DNA from: JBPCNH01 sp051001455
GTDB lineage: Bacteria; Actinomycetota; CADDZG01; WHSQ01
Direction: 5' to 3'
NCBI GenBank assembly: GCA_051001455.1
Contig: JBPCNH010000040.1
Location: 1-6,216 of the forward strand
DNA: 6,216 bases
This document shows positions 1 to 6,084 of the stretch, piece by piece (positions within the stretch are counted from its first letter, which is position 1; each line of letters begins with the position of its first letter). The notes below the pieces were generated by a model that had not been told where the DNA came from, made no database searches, and worked only from the letters and a program-made list of their open reading frames with translations. The translations under genes were made by a program, and so were the position numbers.

Positions 1-2669
1 CGATCGACCAGAGGTCGGCCCCGAGGAACCCCCGTTCAACTGTGGGCACGACCACCGAGATCTACGATTACCTCCGGTTGTTGTTTGCCCGGATTGGGCG
101 GCCGCACTGCAACAGTTGCGTCCGTCCGATAGCACGCCAGACCCCCGAACAGATCGTGGATCAGGTGCTCGGGCTTCCGGAAGATACTAAGTTCCAGGTC
201 CTGGCCCCCATCGTGCGCGGCCGGAAAGGGGAATTCACGAACCTCCTCGACGACCTCTCCAGGAAAGGGTTCGTGCGAGCCCGGATCGACGGGGAGGTCA
301 AGGAGCTATCCGGCAAGATCAAGCTCGACCGTTACGTCCAACACGACATCGACGTCATCGTCGACAGGCTCGTCATCCGAGAAGGGATCAGGAGCCGATT
401 GAACGATTCGGTCGAGACGGCACTTAAGCTTGCCGAAGGCACGGCCGCTATCGACCTCGTCGAGGATGAATCCGAAGACATCTTGTTCTCTCAGGAGTTC
501 GCGTGCCTCGCATGCGGCCTCTCTTTCGGGGAGCTCGCTCCGCGCAACTTCTCATTCAACTCGCCGTACGGTGCCTGTGAGCGCTGTGACGGGTTGGGGA
601 CGCATCTCGAAGTCGACGCCGAGCTGGTTATCCCGAACTGGGACCTGTCCATCGACGAAGGTGCCATAGCCCCCTGGTCGGGGCGGACCCTCGAGTATTT
701 CGACCGTTTGATCGAGTCCGCAGCGAAAGCCTTCAAGTTCAAGACCAGCGTTCCGTTCAAGAGACTCTCCAAGAAGGCTCAGAACATCATCCTGTACGGG
801 TCCGAGGATGAAGAGGTTCACGTGCGCTACCGGAACCGGTTCAATCGGATCCGGTCCTACTGGACCGTCTTCGAGGGCGTGATCCCGTGGCTCGAGCGCC
901 GCCATTCGGAGACGGATTCGGAGCACGTACGCGAGCGCTTCCAGCAGTACTTCAGGGAGGTGCCTTGCCCTGCGTGTGGTGGAGCCCGCCTGGGTCCGGA
1001 ATCACTGTCGGTGACGCTCGGTGGGAAGAACATCCATGAGGTCACCGATCTCTGTATCGGTGAGACAGACGAGTTCCTGCGGCAGCTGGAGCTGAACGAT
1101 CGCGAAACGCACATCGCGGAGCGGGTCCTAAAGGAGATACACGCTCGCCTGGGATTTCTTTTGGATGTGGGTCTCGATTACCTGACTCTCGCGCGAGGGT
1201 CGGCAACCCTGGCCGGAGGGGAAGCCCAACGCATCCGCCTCGCTACCCAGATCGGCTCCGGCCTCGTCGGCGTACTGTACGTGCTCGACGAGCCTTCGAT
1301 CGGACTTCACCAAAGAGATAACCGGCGGCTCATCGAAACCCTCATCCGGCTGCGTAATCTGGGGAACACGCTCATCGTCGTCGAGCATGACGAGGAGACG
1401 ATCAAGACCGCCGACCACATCGTGGATATCGGTCCGGGGGCCGGAGCTCTCGGAGGCGAGATCGTCTACGCCGGTCCGTTGAACGGACTCACGAAGGAAC
1501 CTCGATCCGTTACCGGCGACTATCTGAGCGGCCGGAAGAAGATCGCGATCCCTACCGAGAGGCGCGCTCCTAGGGACAAGGGTTCCCTCGTCGTCCGCGG
1601 AGCCCGCCAGCACAACCTCCGCGACCTGGATGTCGAGTTCCCGTTGGGTAGATTCGTGGCCGTTACGGGTGTCTCCGGTTCGGGGAAATCGACCCTCGTG
1701 AACGAGGTCCTCTATCGCTCGGTGGCGACGTCTTTGATCCGCAACTCCCGGCTGGTAGCGGGGAAACACCACTCGGTCGAAGGTCTCGACCTGATCGACA
1801 AGGTGATCGACATCGACCAATCACCGATCGGACGGACGCCTCGGTCGAATCCGGCCACCTACACGGGAGTCTTCGATCACGTCCGCAAGCTGTTCGCCAA
1901 GACCCAGGACGCCAAACGCAAGGGATACCAGCAGGGTCGGTTCTCGTTCAACGTCCGGGGGGGACGTTGTGAGGCTTGCGCGGGGGACGGCACGATCAAG
2001 ATCGAGATGCACTTCCTTCCGGACGTCTACGTGCCGTGCGAGGTCTGCAAGGGCAAGCGCTACAACCGAGAGACATTAGAGGTCCGTTTCAAAGGGAAGA
2101 ACATCGCAGAGGTTCTCGACATGAGCGTGGCGGAAGCAGCCGAGTTCTTCTCTGCGATCCCTCCGATCGCCCGGCATATGAATACCTTGAACGATGTCGG
2201 TCTCGGCTACATAAAGCTAGGCCAGCCTGCCCCGACATTGTCGGGAGGAGAAGCGCAGAGGGTCAAGCTCTCCACGGAGTTGTCCAAGCGATCTACGGGG
2301 AGAACGCTCTACATCCTCGACGAACCCACAACCGGGCTGCATTTCGATGACGTGGCGAAGCTGCTCGGCGTGTTGCACCGGCTTGTCGACGGCGGTAACA
2401 CCGTCGTGGTGATCGAGCACAATCTCGATGTCATAAAGACCGCGGACCATCTCATCGATCTCGGGCCGGAAGGTGGCGCCGGCGGCGGCCGGATCGTGGC
2501 GAGCGGCACTCCTGAAGAGGTGGCGGCGGTCGAGGGTTCCTACACCGGTCAGTATCTCGGAGCGCTCCTCGAGACTCAGCCCGTCGACAAGCGCAAGAAG
2601 CCTGAAGTGGCGGCGGCCTCCAAGGCGCGGTCTCGGCGCACACCGCAGCGCCAGCGCGCCGCTTCCTGA
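1..2669 (+). CDS. uvrA: UvrA, excinuclease ABC subunit A (5' end off window)
   Basis: UvrA is the damage-scanning ATPase of nucleotide excision repair; as a dimer it binds distorted DNA and loads UvrB. The reading frame is open from base 3, so the GTG at 42 is internal. The first visible residues (IDQRS..NPRSTVGT) match E. coli UvrA from about residue 85, so roughly 84 residues including the first Walker A are missing. Seen in order: first zinc module (CLAC at about 494-520, CERC at about 575), a CPAC knuckle near 965, ABC signature 1 as LAGGEAQ (about 1209-1229), Walker B LDEPSIGLHQRDN (about 1285), second Walker A GVSGSGKST (about 1668-1695), second zinc module CEAC...CEVC (about 1968-2050), signature 2 LSGGEAQ (about 2238), and Walker B LDEPTTGLH (about 2317). 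The C-terminus is a basic Lys/Arg tail of about 25 residues. The Ser-to-Ala change in signature 1 is the only oddity; the gene otherwise looks intact. It converges with the next gene. Confidence 0.97.
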   Translation, partial: IDQRSAPRNPRSTVGTTTEIYDYLRLLFARIGRPHCNSCVRPIARQTPEQIVDQVLGLPEDTKFQVLAPIVRGRKGEFTNLLDDLSRKGFVRARIDGEVKELSGKIKLDRYVQHDIDVIVDRLVIREGIRSRLNDSVETALKLAEGTAAIDLVEDESEDILFSQEFACLACGLSFGELAPRNFSFNSPYGACERCDGLGTHLEVDAELVIPNWDLSIDEGAIAPWSGRTLEYFDRLIESAAKAFKFKTSVPFKRLSKKAQNIILYGSEDEEVHVRYRNRFNRIRSYWTVFEGVIPWLERRHSETDSEHVRERFQQYFREVPCPACGGARLGPESLSVTLGGKNIHEVTDLCIGETDEFLRQLELNDRETHIAERVLKEIHARLGFLLDVGLDYLTLARGSATLAGGEAQRIRLATQIGSGLVGVLYVLDEPSIGLHQRDNRRLIETLIRLRNLGNTLIVVEHDEETIKTADHIVDIGPGAGALGGEIVYAGPLNGLTKEPRSVTGDYLSGRKKIAIPTERRAPRDKGSLVVRGARQHNLRDLDVEFPLGRFVAVTGVSGSGKSTLVNEVLYRSVATSLIRNSRLVAGKHHSVEGLDLIDKVIDIDQSPIGRTPRSNPATYTGVFDHVRKLFAKTQDAKRKGYQQGRFSFNVRGGRCEACAGDGTIKIEMHFLPDVYVPCEVCKGKRYNRETLEVRFKGKNIAEVLDMSVAEAAEFFSAIPPIARHMNTLNDVGLGYIKLGQPAPTLSGGEAQRVKLSTELSKRSTGRTLYILDEPTTGLHFDDVAKLLGVLHRLVDGGNTVVVIEHNLDVIKTADHLIDLGPEGGAGGGRIVASGTPEEVAAVEGSYTGQYLGALLETQPVDKRKKPEVAAASKARSRRTPQRQRAAS

Positions 2670-2678
2670 TCCAGCGGC

Positions 2679-3974
2679 TCAGGCCTCCGGGCGAGCAGCG
2701 AGGTTCGCTTCGGCACCCGTCTCCGCACCTTCGATGAATCTCGGCTCCGCGCCCTCGACGATGTCCTGCAGCTGCTCGATGAGCAAGTTCCGGTTCAGTT
2801 TGATCCCGTGACGACCAAGTACCTTCTTGTATTCGGGGAAGCGCGTTACTAGATCTATAGCCACGCTCTCGAACGCGTGCCGGGCGATCGCCTCGCGCGA
2901 GCCGTAATCCATCAGATTGAAGACGAATAGGTGCTCGTCGTCCCGGCGCGGCTCGATGAGGATGATGTCGACGTCCGGATGGGCATGGGCGATCAACTCG
3001 AGTTCCTTCTCGACCTGAGCTTGAGCCATGATGCGGAAGGTCTGCGCGGCGATATGGGGGAACCCCTTCTGTGAGATGTGTCGCGATGGGAGCCCGGTAG
3101 CCGTTGGCAAGAGGTTTCTGATGTCGTGCACGTAGGGGACCAAGGGGTTTACGCAGACGACGAGTTTCGCTCCGTGGGCGATGGCGACGTCGATGTTGGT
3201 CGTCGAACGCAACCCACCATCCATGTAGACCTCGTCGCCGATCTCGCGCGGCGAGTAGAGGAGCGGGATGGCCGTCGAGGCCGCTGCCGCTTCAGAGATG
3301 GTCACGCCGGGGTCGTCCCCGTCACCGAAGATGCGGCGCTCGGCGGTGTCGAAGTTTGTTGCGGTGATCAGCAGCCGCTTCCTCGTATTCTCGAAGTCAT
3401 TCGAGCGTTCCTCCTGGGTCAGGAGATCGCGTAGGTAGCGTTCGATGCCGTCGGTCGTATATAGCGCCTGGGGGAGCCCTTCCGCCAGCGCGCCCAGACC
3501 ATCCATCAACGATGTCGTGAAGGGGTGACCCACGTAGCGGCGCAAGGCTCCCAGCACTCCGAACGGCCAGCGGACCAGCGATCGCACGAGACCCTTCCTG
3601 TCTGGCGCCATGATCTCGTTGGCTCCGACGGCCGGAACCGTGGCCGACTGGTGTCCCAGGTTCGCGAGCATGAGGTCCTCGGGCGTGATCCCGTTCGCGA
3701 GACAGGCGGCGATCACCGAGCCCGCAGAGGTACCCACGTAGAGATCGAAGTCGTTGACGCCCGCCCGATCGCTCATCGAGTTCATGGCCGTAAGCACGCC
3801 GAGGTGATAGGCGGCCCCGGTGATACCGCCACCCCCGAGGACAAGAGCTATCCGGCCGGAGGAGACGGAGCGATCTTTCCCGGCCGTCTCGATCTTGCTG
3901 GCGCCTTTGGAGAGGTGGATCACCGTGCCCATGGACCGACAGCCTATCTGCGACCGGCAAATCGGAAGCGTCAT
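2679..3974 (-). CDS. Patatin-like phospholipase family protein
   Basis: This 431-residue protein belongs to the patatin-like (RssA/NTE-type) serine hydrolases, which use a Ser-Asp dyad to cleave acyl esters of lipids. Visible motifs: oxyanion-hole glycines in LVLGGGGITGAAYHLG (residues 45-59), nucleophile elbow G-T-S-A-G with Ser83, and the dyad Asp252 in YMDGGLRS. The conserved AAAASTAIPLLY segment lies at about 229-240. No signal peptide or membrane span is apparent, so a cytosolic or peripheral enzyme is likely; the substrate cannot be told. The ATG at 3974 is preferred because GGGAGG lies 10 bases upstream; an internal ATG at 3932 (MGTVIHLSKG) has no comparable ribosome-binding site but would remove a poorly conserved-looking N-terminus. 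The stop lies 9 bp from the uvrA stop, convergently. It diverges from tRNA-Val. Family assignment is firm, the physiological role is not. Confidence 0.93.
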   Translation of the reverse strand: MTLPICRSQIGCRSMGTVIHLSKGASKIETAGKDRSVSSGRIALVLGGGGITGAAYHLGVLTAMNSMSDRAGVNDFDLYVGTSAGSVIAACLANGITPEDLMLANLGHQSATVPAVGANEIMAPDRKGLVRSLVRWPFGVLGALRRYVGHPFTTSLMDGLGALAEGLPQALYTTDGIERYLRDLLTQEERSNDFENTRKRLLITATNFDTAERRIFGDGDDPGVTISEAAAASTAIPLLYSPREIGDEVYMDGGLRSTTNIDVAIAHGAKLVVCVNPLVPYVHDIRNLLPTATGLPSRHISQKGFPHIAAQTFRIMAQAQVEKELELIAHAHPDVDIILIEPRRDDEHLFVFNLMDYGSREAIARHAFESVAIDLVTRFPEYKKVLGRHGIKLNRNLLIEQLQDIVEGAEPRFIEGAETGAEANLAARPEA

Positions 3975-3984
3975 GTTGGCTACG

Positions 3985-3990
3985 CCTCCC
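3985..3990 (-). promoter_or_regulatory. Ribosome-binding site of the patatin-like gene
   Basis: On the minus strand this reads GGGAGG, 10 bases before the ATG at 3972-3974. It supports the longer start over the in-frame ATG at 3930-3932, which is preceded by no purine-rich match of similar strength. Confidence 0.6.
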
Positions 3991-3992
3991 TG

Positions 3993-3998
3993 TAGGAT
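3993..3998 (+). promoter_or_regulatory. Possible -10 box of the tRNA-Val gene
   Basis: TAGGAT matches TATAAT at four of six positions and the actinobacterial TANNNT pattern. It would start transcription near 4005, about 8 bases before the mature tRNA 5' end. No good -35 is visible: the hexamer 17 bp upstream, GTCATG, is poor and overlaps the start codon of the divergent phospholipase gene. The call rests mainly on position. Confidence 0.35.
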
Positions 3999-4012
3999 TT
4001 GCCGGTCTCGAG

Positions 4013-4084
4013 GGGCGATTGGCGCAGCGGGAGCGCGCTTCCTTCACACGGAAGAGGTCACTGGTTCGATCCCAGTATCGCCCA
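4013..4084 (+). tRNA. tRNA-Val, anticodon CAC (reads GUG)
   Basis: A full cloverleaf can be folded by hand. The acceptor stem GGGCGAT (4013-4019) pairs with ATCGCCC (4077-4083), 7 of 7, with discriminator A4084. The D stem GCGC/GCGC (4022-4025 with 4033-4036) closes the loop AGCGGGA. The anticodon stem CTTCC/GGAAG (4038-4042 with 4050-4054) carries loop TTCACAC, giving anticodon CAC at 4045-4047 after U33. The five-base variable loop is AGGTC. The T stem ACTGG/CCAGT (4060-4064 with 4072-4076) carries loop TTCGATC. CCA is not encoded; CTT follows the discriminator. The adjacent integrase gene makes this the likely integration target, so its 3' part may have been supplied by the incoming element while keeping the gene functional. 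Confidence 0.97.
4043..4084. other. Probable attL core within the tRNA-Val 3' half
   Basis: Tyrosine integrases commonly recombine in the anticodon or T arm of a tRNA gene, and the element carries an identical copy of the 3' remainder. Here int ends 23 bp beyond the tRNA and points toward it, the standard geometry. The limits given (anticodon loop to discriminator base) are an estimate: no second copy of the TTCGATC-containing 3' segment was found elsewhere in this window, so the core cannot be delimited by comparison. Confidence 0.6.
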
Positions 4085-4107
4085 CTTACAAAAGTGCAGG
4101 TCACGGC

Positions 4108-5247
4108 CTATATCGCTCCAACTTCGGACACGGTGGCCGAAGTCTGGGGCCGCGGTGGGGCCGCGAGAGGATCAGCCACGGAACGGAACACACTCTCGAT
4201 GGCGTCGTTCAACTGCGCTTCTCGGTTCGGGAACAGGTGCCCATACGTGCCGTATGTGACCTTGATGTCTTTGTGGCCGAGCCTGCGTTGAACCTGGATC
4301 GGGTCGGCCTTGGTGTCGATCATCAGAGCGGCGGCCGTGTGCCTCAGCGCGTGGAAGGTGAGACCGCCGAGGCCAGCGGCCTCTACCGCAGGAGCCCAGA
4401 CGCGGCGACGGAAGTTGTCATAGCGCAGGAACCCGCCTTCGGGTTGAGAGAAGACATACTCGCTCGAAGAGCCCTCTAGGTGGCGCGCCAGGATCTCCAC
4501 CATGAACGGCGGCAGCTTGAGCGTTCTGCGGCTCGCATCGTTCTTCAGGAGCTCGACCCACTGGAAGCCGCCTTTGACTCTCTCGACCGTGGCGACGATC
4601 TTTACCTCTCGCTTCAGGAGGTTGAGGTTCTCGAGCTTCAACCCTGCGCACTCCGACCAGCGCGGGCCCATGTACGCCGCGAAGAGCACCAGGGCTCGAT
4701 GCTGCTCGGGCATAGCCTCTGAGAGCCTCTGTACCGCTTCAGGAGAGAGATAACGCTTCTCACCACCTTGGAGCTTCGGTAGTTCGATCTTGAAACAGGG
4801 AGAGGCCGGAATCAGCTTCTCGATCATGGCTTCCTGGAAGACCTGCGAGGCGACGGAGTAACAGCCGCGCACCGTCCACGGCGAGCAACCGTCAGCCTTC
4901 AGCTCTTTGACGAATCGCTGCACGTCCGAACGCTGGATCGCGTTCAGCGGCATCGAACCGAAGAAGGGGAGCACGCGCGCGCGGAGCAGGCTCTCGTGTT
5001 TCGCCTTCGTCGCCGGCCGAACCTCCCGATTACTGAAGACACTCTGAGCGAAGGGACCGAACAGCTTCTTACCTGCGTTCGGGTCGACGTAGGCTCCTCG
5101 AGCTTTCGATACCCCGATCTCGTCAAGGAAGCGCTTGGCTTCGGCTTTCGTCCGGAAGCTCCTGGTGCGCTCCTTGCCGCCCGGAGTCCGGTATCTGGCC
5201 TTCCAGCGTTTCGGTGCATCCTTGCCTAGGTCCCGGATGTGGCCCAT
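4108..5247 (-). CDS. int: Tyrosine recombinase / site-specific integrase
   Basis: This 379-residue phage-type integrase catalyses recombination between the element's attP and the chromosomal tRNA-Val. Residues 1-50 (RWKARYRTPGGKERTRSF.TKAEAKRFL) resemble the arm-type DNA-binding N-domain, about 65-155 the helical core-binding domain, and about 165-345 the catalytic domain. The active-site set appears complete: Arg196 (in MGPRWSECAGL), a probable Lys235 (LLKNDASRRT), His299 and Arg302 in HALRH, His325 in RRLGH, and nucleophile Tyr335 in TYGHLFP. The Arg I motif is slightly unusual (GPRWSE rather than the common GLRWGE). The frame is open further up, to an ATG at 5343, but ATG 5247 is chosen: AAGGGAGG precedes it by 5 bases, and the longer start would overlap the upstream HTH gene by 95 bp. 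The HTH gene's TGA ends 1 base before this ATG, implying translational coupling. Confidence 0.95.
   Translation of the reverse strand: MGHIRDLGKDAPKRWKARYRTPGGKERTRSFRTKAEAKRFLDEIGVSKARGAYVDPNAGKKLFGPFAQSVFSNREVRPATKAKHESLLRARVLPFFGSMPLNAIQRSDVQRFVKELKADGCSPWTVRGCYSVASQVFQEAMIEKLIPASPCFKIELPKLQGGEKRYLSPEAVQRLSEAMPEQHRALVLFAAYMGPRWSECAGLKLENLNLLKREVKIVATVERVKGGFQWVELLKNDASRRTLKLPPFMVEILARHLEGSSSEYVFSQPEGGFLRYDNFRRRVWAPAVEAAGLGGLTFHALRHTAAALMIDTKADPIQVQRRLGHKDIKVTYGTYGHLFPNREAQLNDAIESVFRSVADPLAAPPRPQTSATVSEVGAI
4121..4143. repeat. Inverted repeat (7-bp arms) near the 3' end of int
   Basis: ACTTCGG (4121-4127) is perfectly complementary to CCGAAGT (4137-4143), with a 9-base loop. It lies inside the last dozen codons of int, 37 bp from the tRNA. 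It has no T-tract on either strand, so terminator function is doubtful. It may be an arm-type recombinase site or just coding sequence. Confidence 0.4.
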
Positions 5248-5248
5248 G

Positions 5249-5767
5249 TCAACCTCCCTTTTTTCCCTTAGTGGTGGGCTCGAGTAGTCCAGCACGACGG
5301 GCTGCCTGCACCCGCTTGGCAGCAACGTCCCGCGAGACGTCAAGGAGTTTCGCTACGTAGACGGTTGGAGCCATCCCGAAGAAGTTGGCGATCCGGTAGC
5401 CGACGGCGGCCCGTTCCACCTCGGGGAGCGCGTCGAGATCGGCCTTGACGACAGGCTTGCGTCCCCGACCTCTCACGATACTAGGCGCTCCGCCTTCCGA
5501 GATTGCCCGCACCACGGGTAGCTGCTTGATCGAGTCGGCAGTAATGGGAGGCCCATTGCGACGACGCCTAGCGGTGTACCGGTCGCACACGAGACGGCCC
5601 CCCTCGACGGAAAGCGTGAGTTCGAGGAAGTGAGCAAGCGTCTCGTCGTGCATCTCACGGATCTCCACTTCCGGATACCACTCGACAGCGAATCCTTGGC
5701 CGATGTCGTGGTAGCGGGGCCCGGCTTTTCTGGAGCCGCTACTTCCCTTCCCGGTCGTCCTTGGCAT
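5249..5767 (-). CDS. Helix-turn-helix DNA-binding protein of mobile-element type
   Basis: The predicted protein has 172 residues. The C-terminal 45 residues (about 118-162) look like a helix-turn-helix: a helix ending YRIANFFGMAP, then VYVAKLLDVSRDVAAKRVQAARRAGLL, which resembles the 'LGVSRSTAARYIRRARELGLL' pattern of actinobacterial prophage and element proteins. The middle (about 25-95) appears beta-rich, with PPITADSIKQLPVVRAI, a segment of a kind I associate with the same proteins from memory. The N-terminus is short and basic. The role is unknown; a regulator of int/xis or a recombination accessory factor fits the context. Start: ATG 5767 is chosen, since it lies just downstream of a promoter-like sequence and has AGGGA 10 bases upstream. 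The frame extends to an ATG at 5842, but that would run across the divergent promoter region. It is co-transcribed with int. Confidence 0.75.
   Translation of the reverse strand: MPRTTGKGSSGSRKAGPRYHDIGQGFAVEWYPEVEIREMHDETLAHFLELTLSVEGGRLVCDRYTARRRRNGPPITADSIKQLPVVRAISEGGAPSIVRGRGRKPVVKADLDALPEVERAAVGYRIANFFGMAPTVYVAKLLDVSRDVAAKRVQAARRAGLLEPTTKGKKGG
5253..5258 (-). promoter_or_regulatory. Ribosome-binding site of int
   Basis: On the minus strand GGGAGG (within AAGGGAGG) ends 5 bases before the ATG at 5245-5247. It sits inside the last codons of the upstream HTH gene, typical of coupled genes, and fixes the int start at 5247. Confidence 0.8.
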
Positions 5768-5773
5768 GGCCGA

Positions 5774-5802
5774 ATCATCCCTGTCTTTTCCCGATTCGTC
5801 AA
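5774..5802 (-). promoter_or_regulatory. Putative promoter of the HTH-int operon, leaderless geometry
   Basis: On the minus strand TTGACG (5802-5797, five of six to TTGACA), a 17-bp spacer, then GATGAT (5779-5774, four of six to TATAAT). Six bases separate the -10 from the ATG at 5767, so transcription should start at or next to the A of the start codon. Spacing and match are good by eye; transcription has not been shown. Confidence 0.5.
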
Positions 5803-5822
5803 GGTTCCGAGAAATCCTTGAC
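5798..5822. repeat. Inverted repeat formed by two divergent -35 boxes
   Basis: GTCAAGG (5798-5804) and CCTTGAC (5816-5822) are perfect reverse complements around an 11-base spacer. Each arm contains the -35 hexamer of a promoter pointing outward: TTGACG leftward, TTGACA rightward. It may be an operator as well as paired promoter elements. Confidence 0.55.
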
Positions 5823-5852
5823 ACCTGGGCGTATCCTGGCACTTCCTAGTTT
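5818..5852 (+). promoter_or_regulatory. Putative xis-side promoter region
   Basis: A consensus -35 TTGACA lies at 5818-5823. No -10 stands at the ideal 16-18 bp: the hexamers there are poor. TANNNT-type candidates are TATCCT (5832-5837, too close) and TAGTTT (5847-5852, spacing 23). TAGTTT would give a leader of about 27 bases containing the xis ribosome-binding site. The -35 is convincing, the -10 is not. Confidence 0.4.
5824..5839. repeat. CCTGG direct repeat, 11-bp period
   Basis: CCTGG occurs at 5824-5828 and again at 5835-5839, starts 11 bp apart, so both would face the same side of the helix. They lie just downstream of the TTGACA box and upstream of the excisionase-like gene. They are short, so chance is possible; a binding site for a regulator or excisionase is a guess. 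Confidence 0.3.
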
Positions 5853-5885
5853 CGAGGCAACCCCGCCGAACTGAAAGGAGAGCCG

Positions 5886-6080
5886 ATGGAAGCTCTGATG
5901 ACCCCCGATGAGCTGGGGGATGTGCTCCAGATCCCCACCAAGACGCTGGCCGAGTGGCGATCGAACGGGACTGGCCCTGCATATCGCCGCGTGGGTCGGC
6001 ACGTCCGCTACTCGGCAGAGGACGTGGCGATCTGGCTCAAGGGCAGATACGGGCCTCCGCGGACAAAGGCTTCAGCCTAA
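5886..6080 (+). CDS. xis: Excisionase-like MerR/HTH_17 small DNA-binding protein
   Basis: This 64-residue protein consists almost entirely of one winged-helix domain of the excisionase/HTH_17 type. MTPDELGDVLQIPTKTLAEWR (about 5-25) forms the helix-turn-helix, GTGPAYRRVGRHVRYSAEDV (about 28-47) the wing, and AIWLKGRYG the closing helix. Such proteins bend att DNA to direct the integrase toward excision, and some act as promoter regulators. The ATG is fixed by AAAGGAG 5 bases upstream. It is divergent from the HTH-int pair and followed by a strong hairpin. Location in an int module favours a recombination directionality factor, but sequence alone does not separate this from a transcriptional regulator; the gene symbol is by context. 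Confidence 0.85.
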   Translation: MEALMTPDELGDVLQIPTKTLAEWRSNGTGPAYRRVGRHVRYSAEDVAIWLKGRYGPPRTKASA

Positions 6081-6084
6081 AAGG

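Noticed and set aside
1128..1820. 230-codon minus-strand open frame inside uvrA
   Set aside because: Antisense shadow typical of GC-rich coding DNA; the sense strand has all conserved UvrA motifs and the shadow has no recognisable domain.
3397..4104. Minus-strand 235-codon open frame starting in the tRNA region, encoding WDRTSDLFRVKEARSRC
   Set aside because: This peptide is the well-known artefact of translating antisense tRNA; the rest is the wrong frame of the phospholipase gene.
3820..4479. Plus-strand frames through the tRNA encoding HTEEVTGSIPVSPT and RKRSLVRSQYRPL
   Set aside because: These are conceptual translations of the tRNA itself continued through the antisense strand of int; there is no ribosome-binding site and the frames cross a structural RNA.
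5257..5269. A_AAA_AAG slippery heptamer in phase near the end of the HTH gene, followed by a Shine-Dalgarno
   Set aside because: The phase fits a -1 frameshift, but the -1 frame reaches TAG about ten codons later and does not join int, which is in the +1 frame; probably coincidence of the Lys-Gly-Lys-Lys tail.
5248..5343. Longer int start at ATG 5343, adding 32 residues
   Set aside because: It would overlap the HTH gene by 95 bp and lacks the strong ribosome-binding site present at ATG 5247; the integrase N-domain begins naturally at MGHIRDLG.
5473..5982. 169-codon minus-strand frame crossing the HTH gene, the divergent promoters and xis
   Set aside because: It overlaps two better-supported genes and both promoters, and has an Arg/Ser-rich composition typical of off-frame GC-rich sequence.
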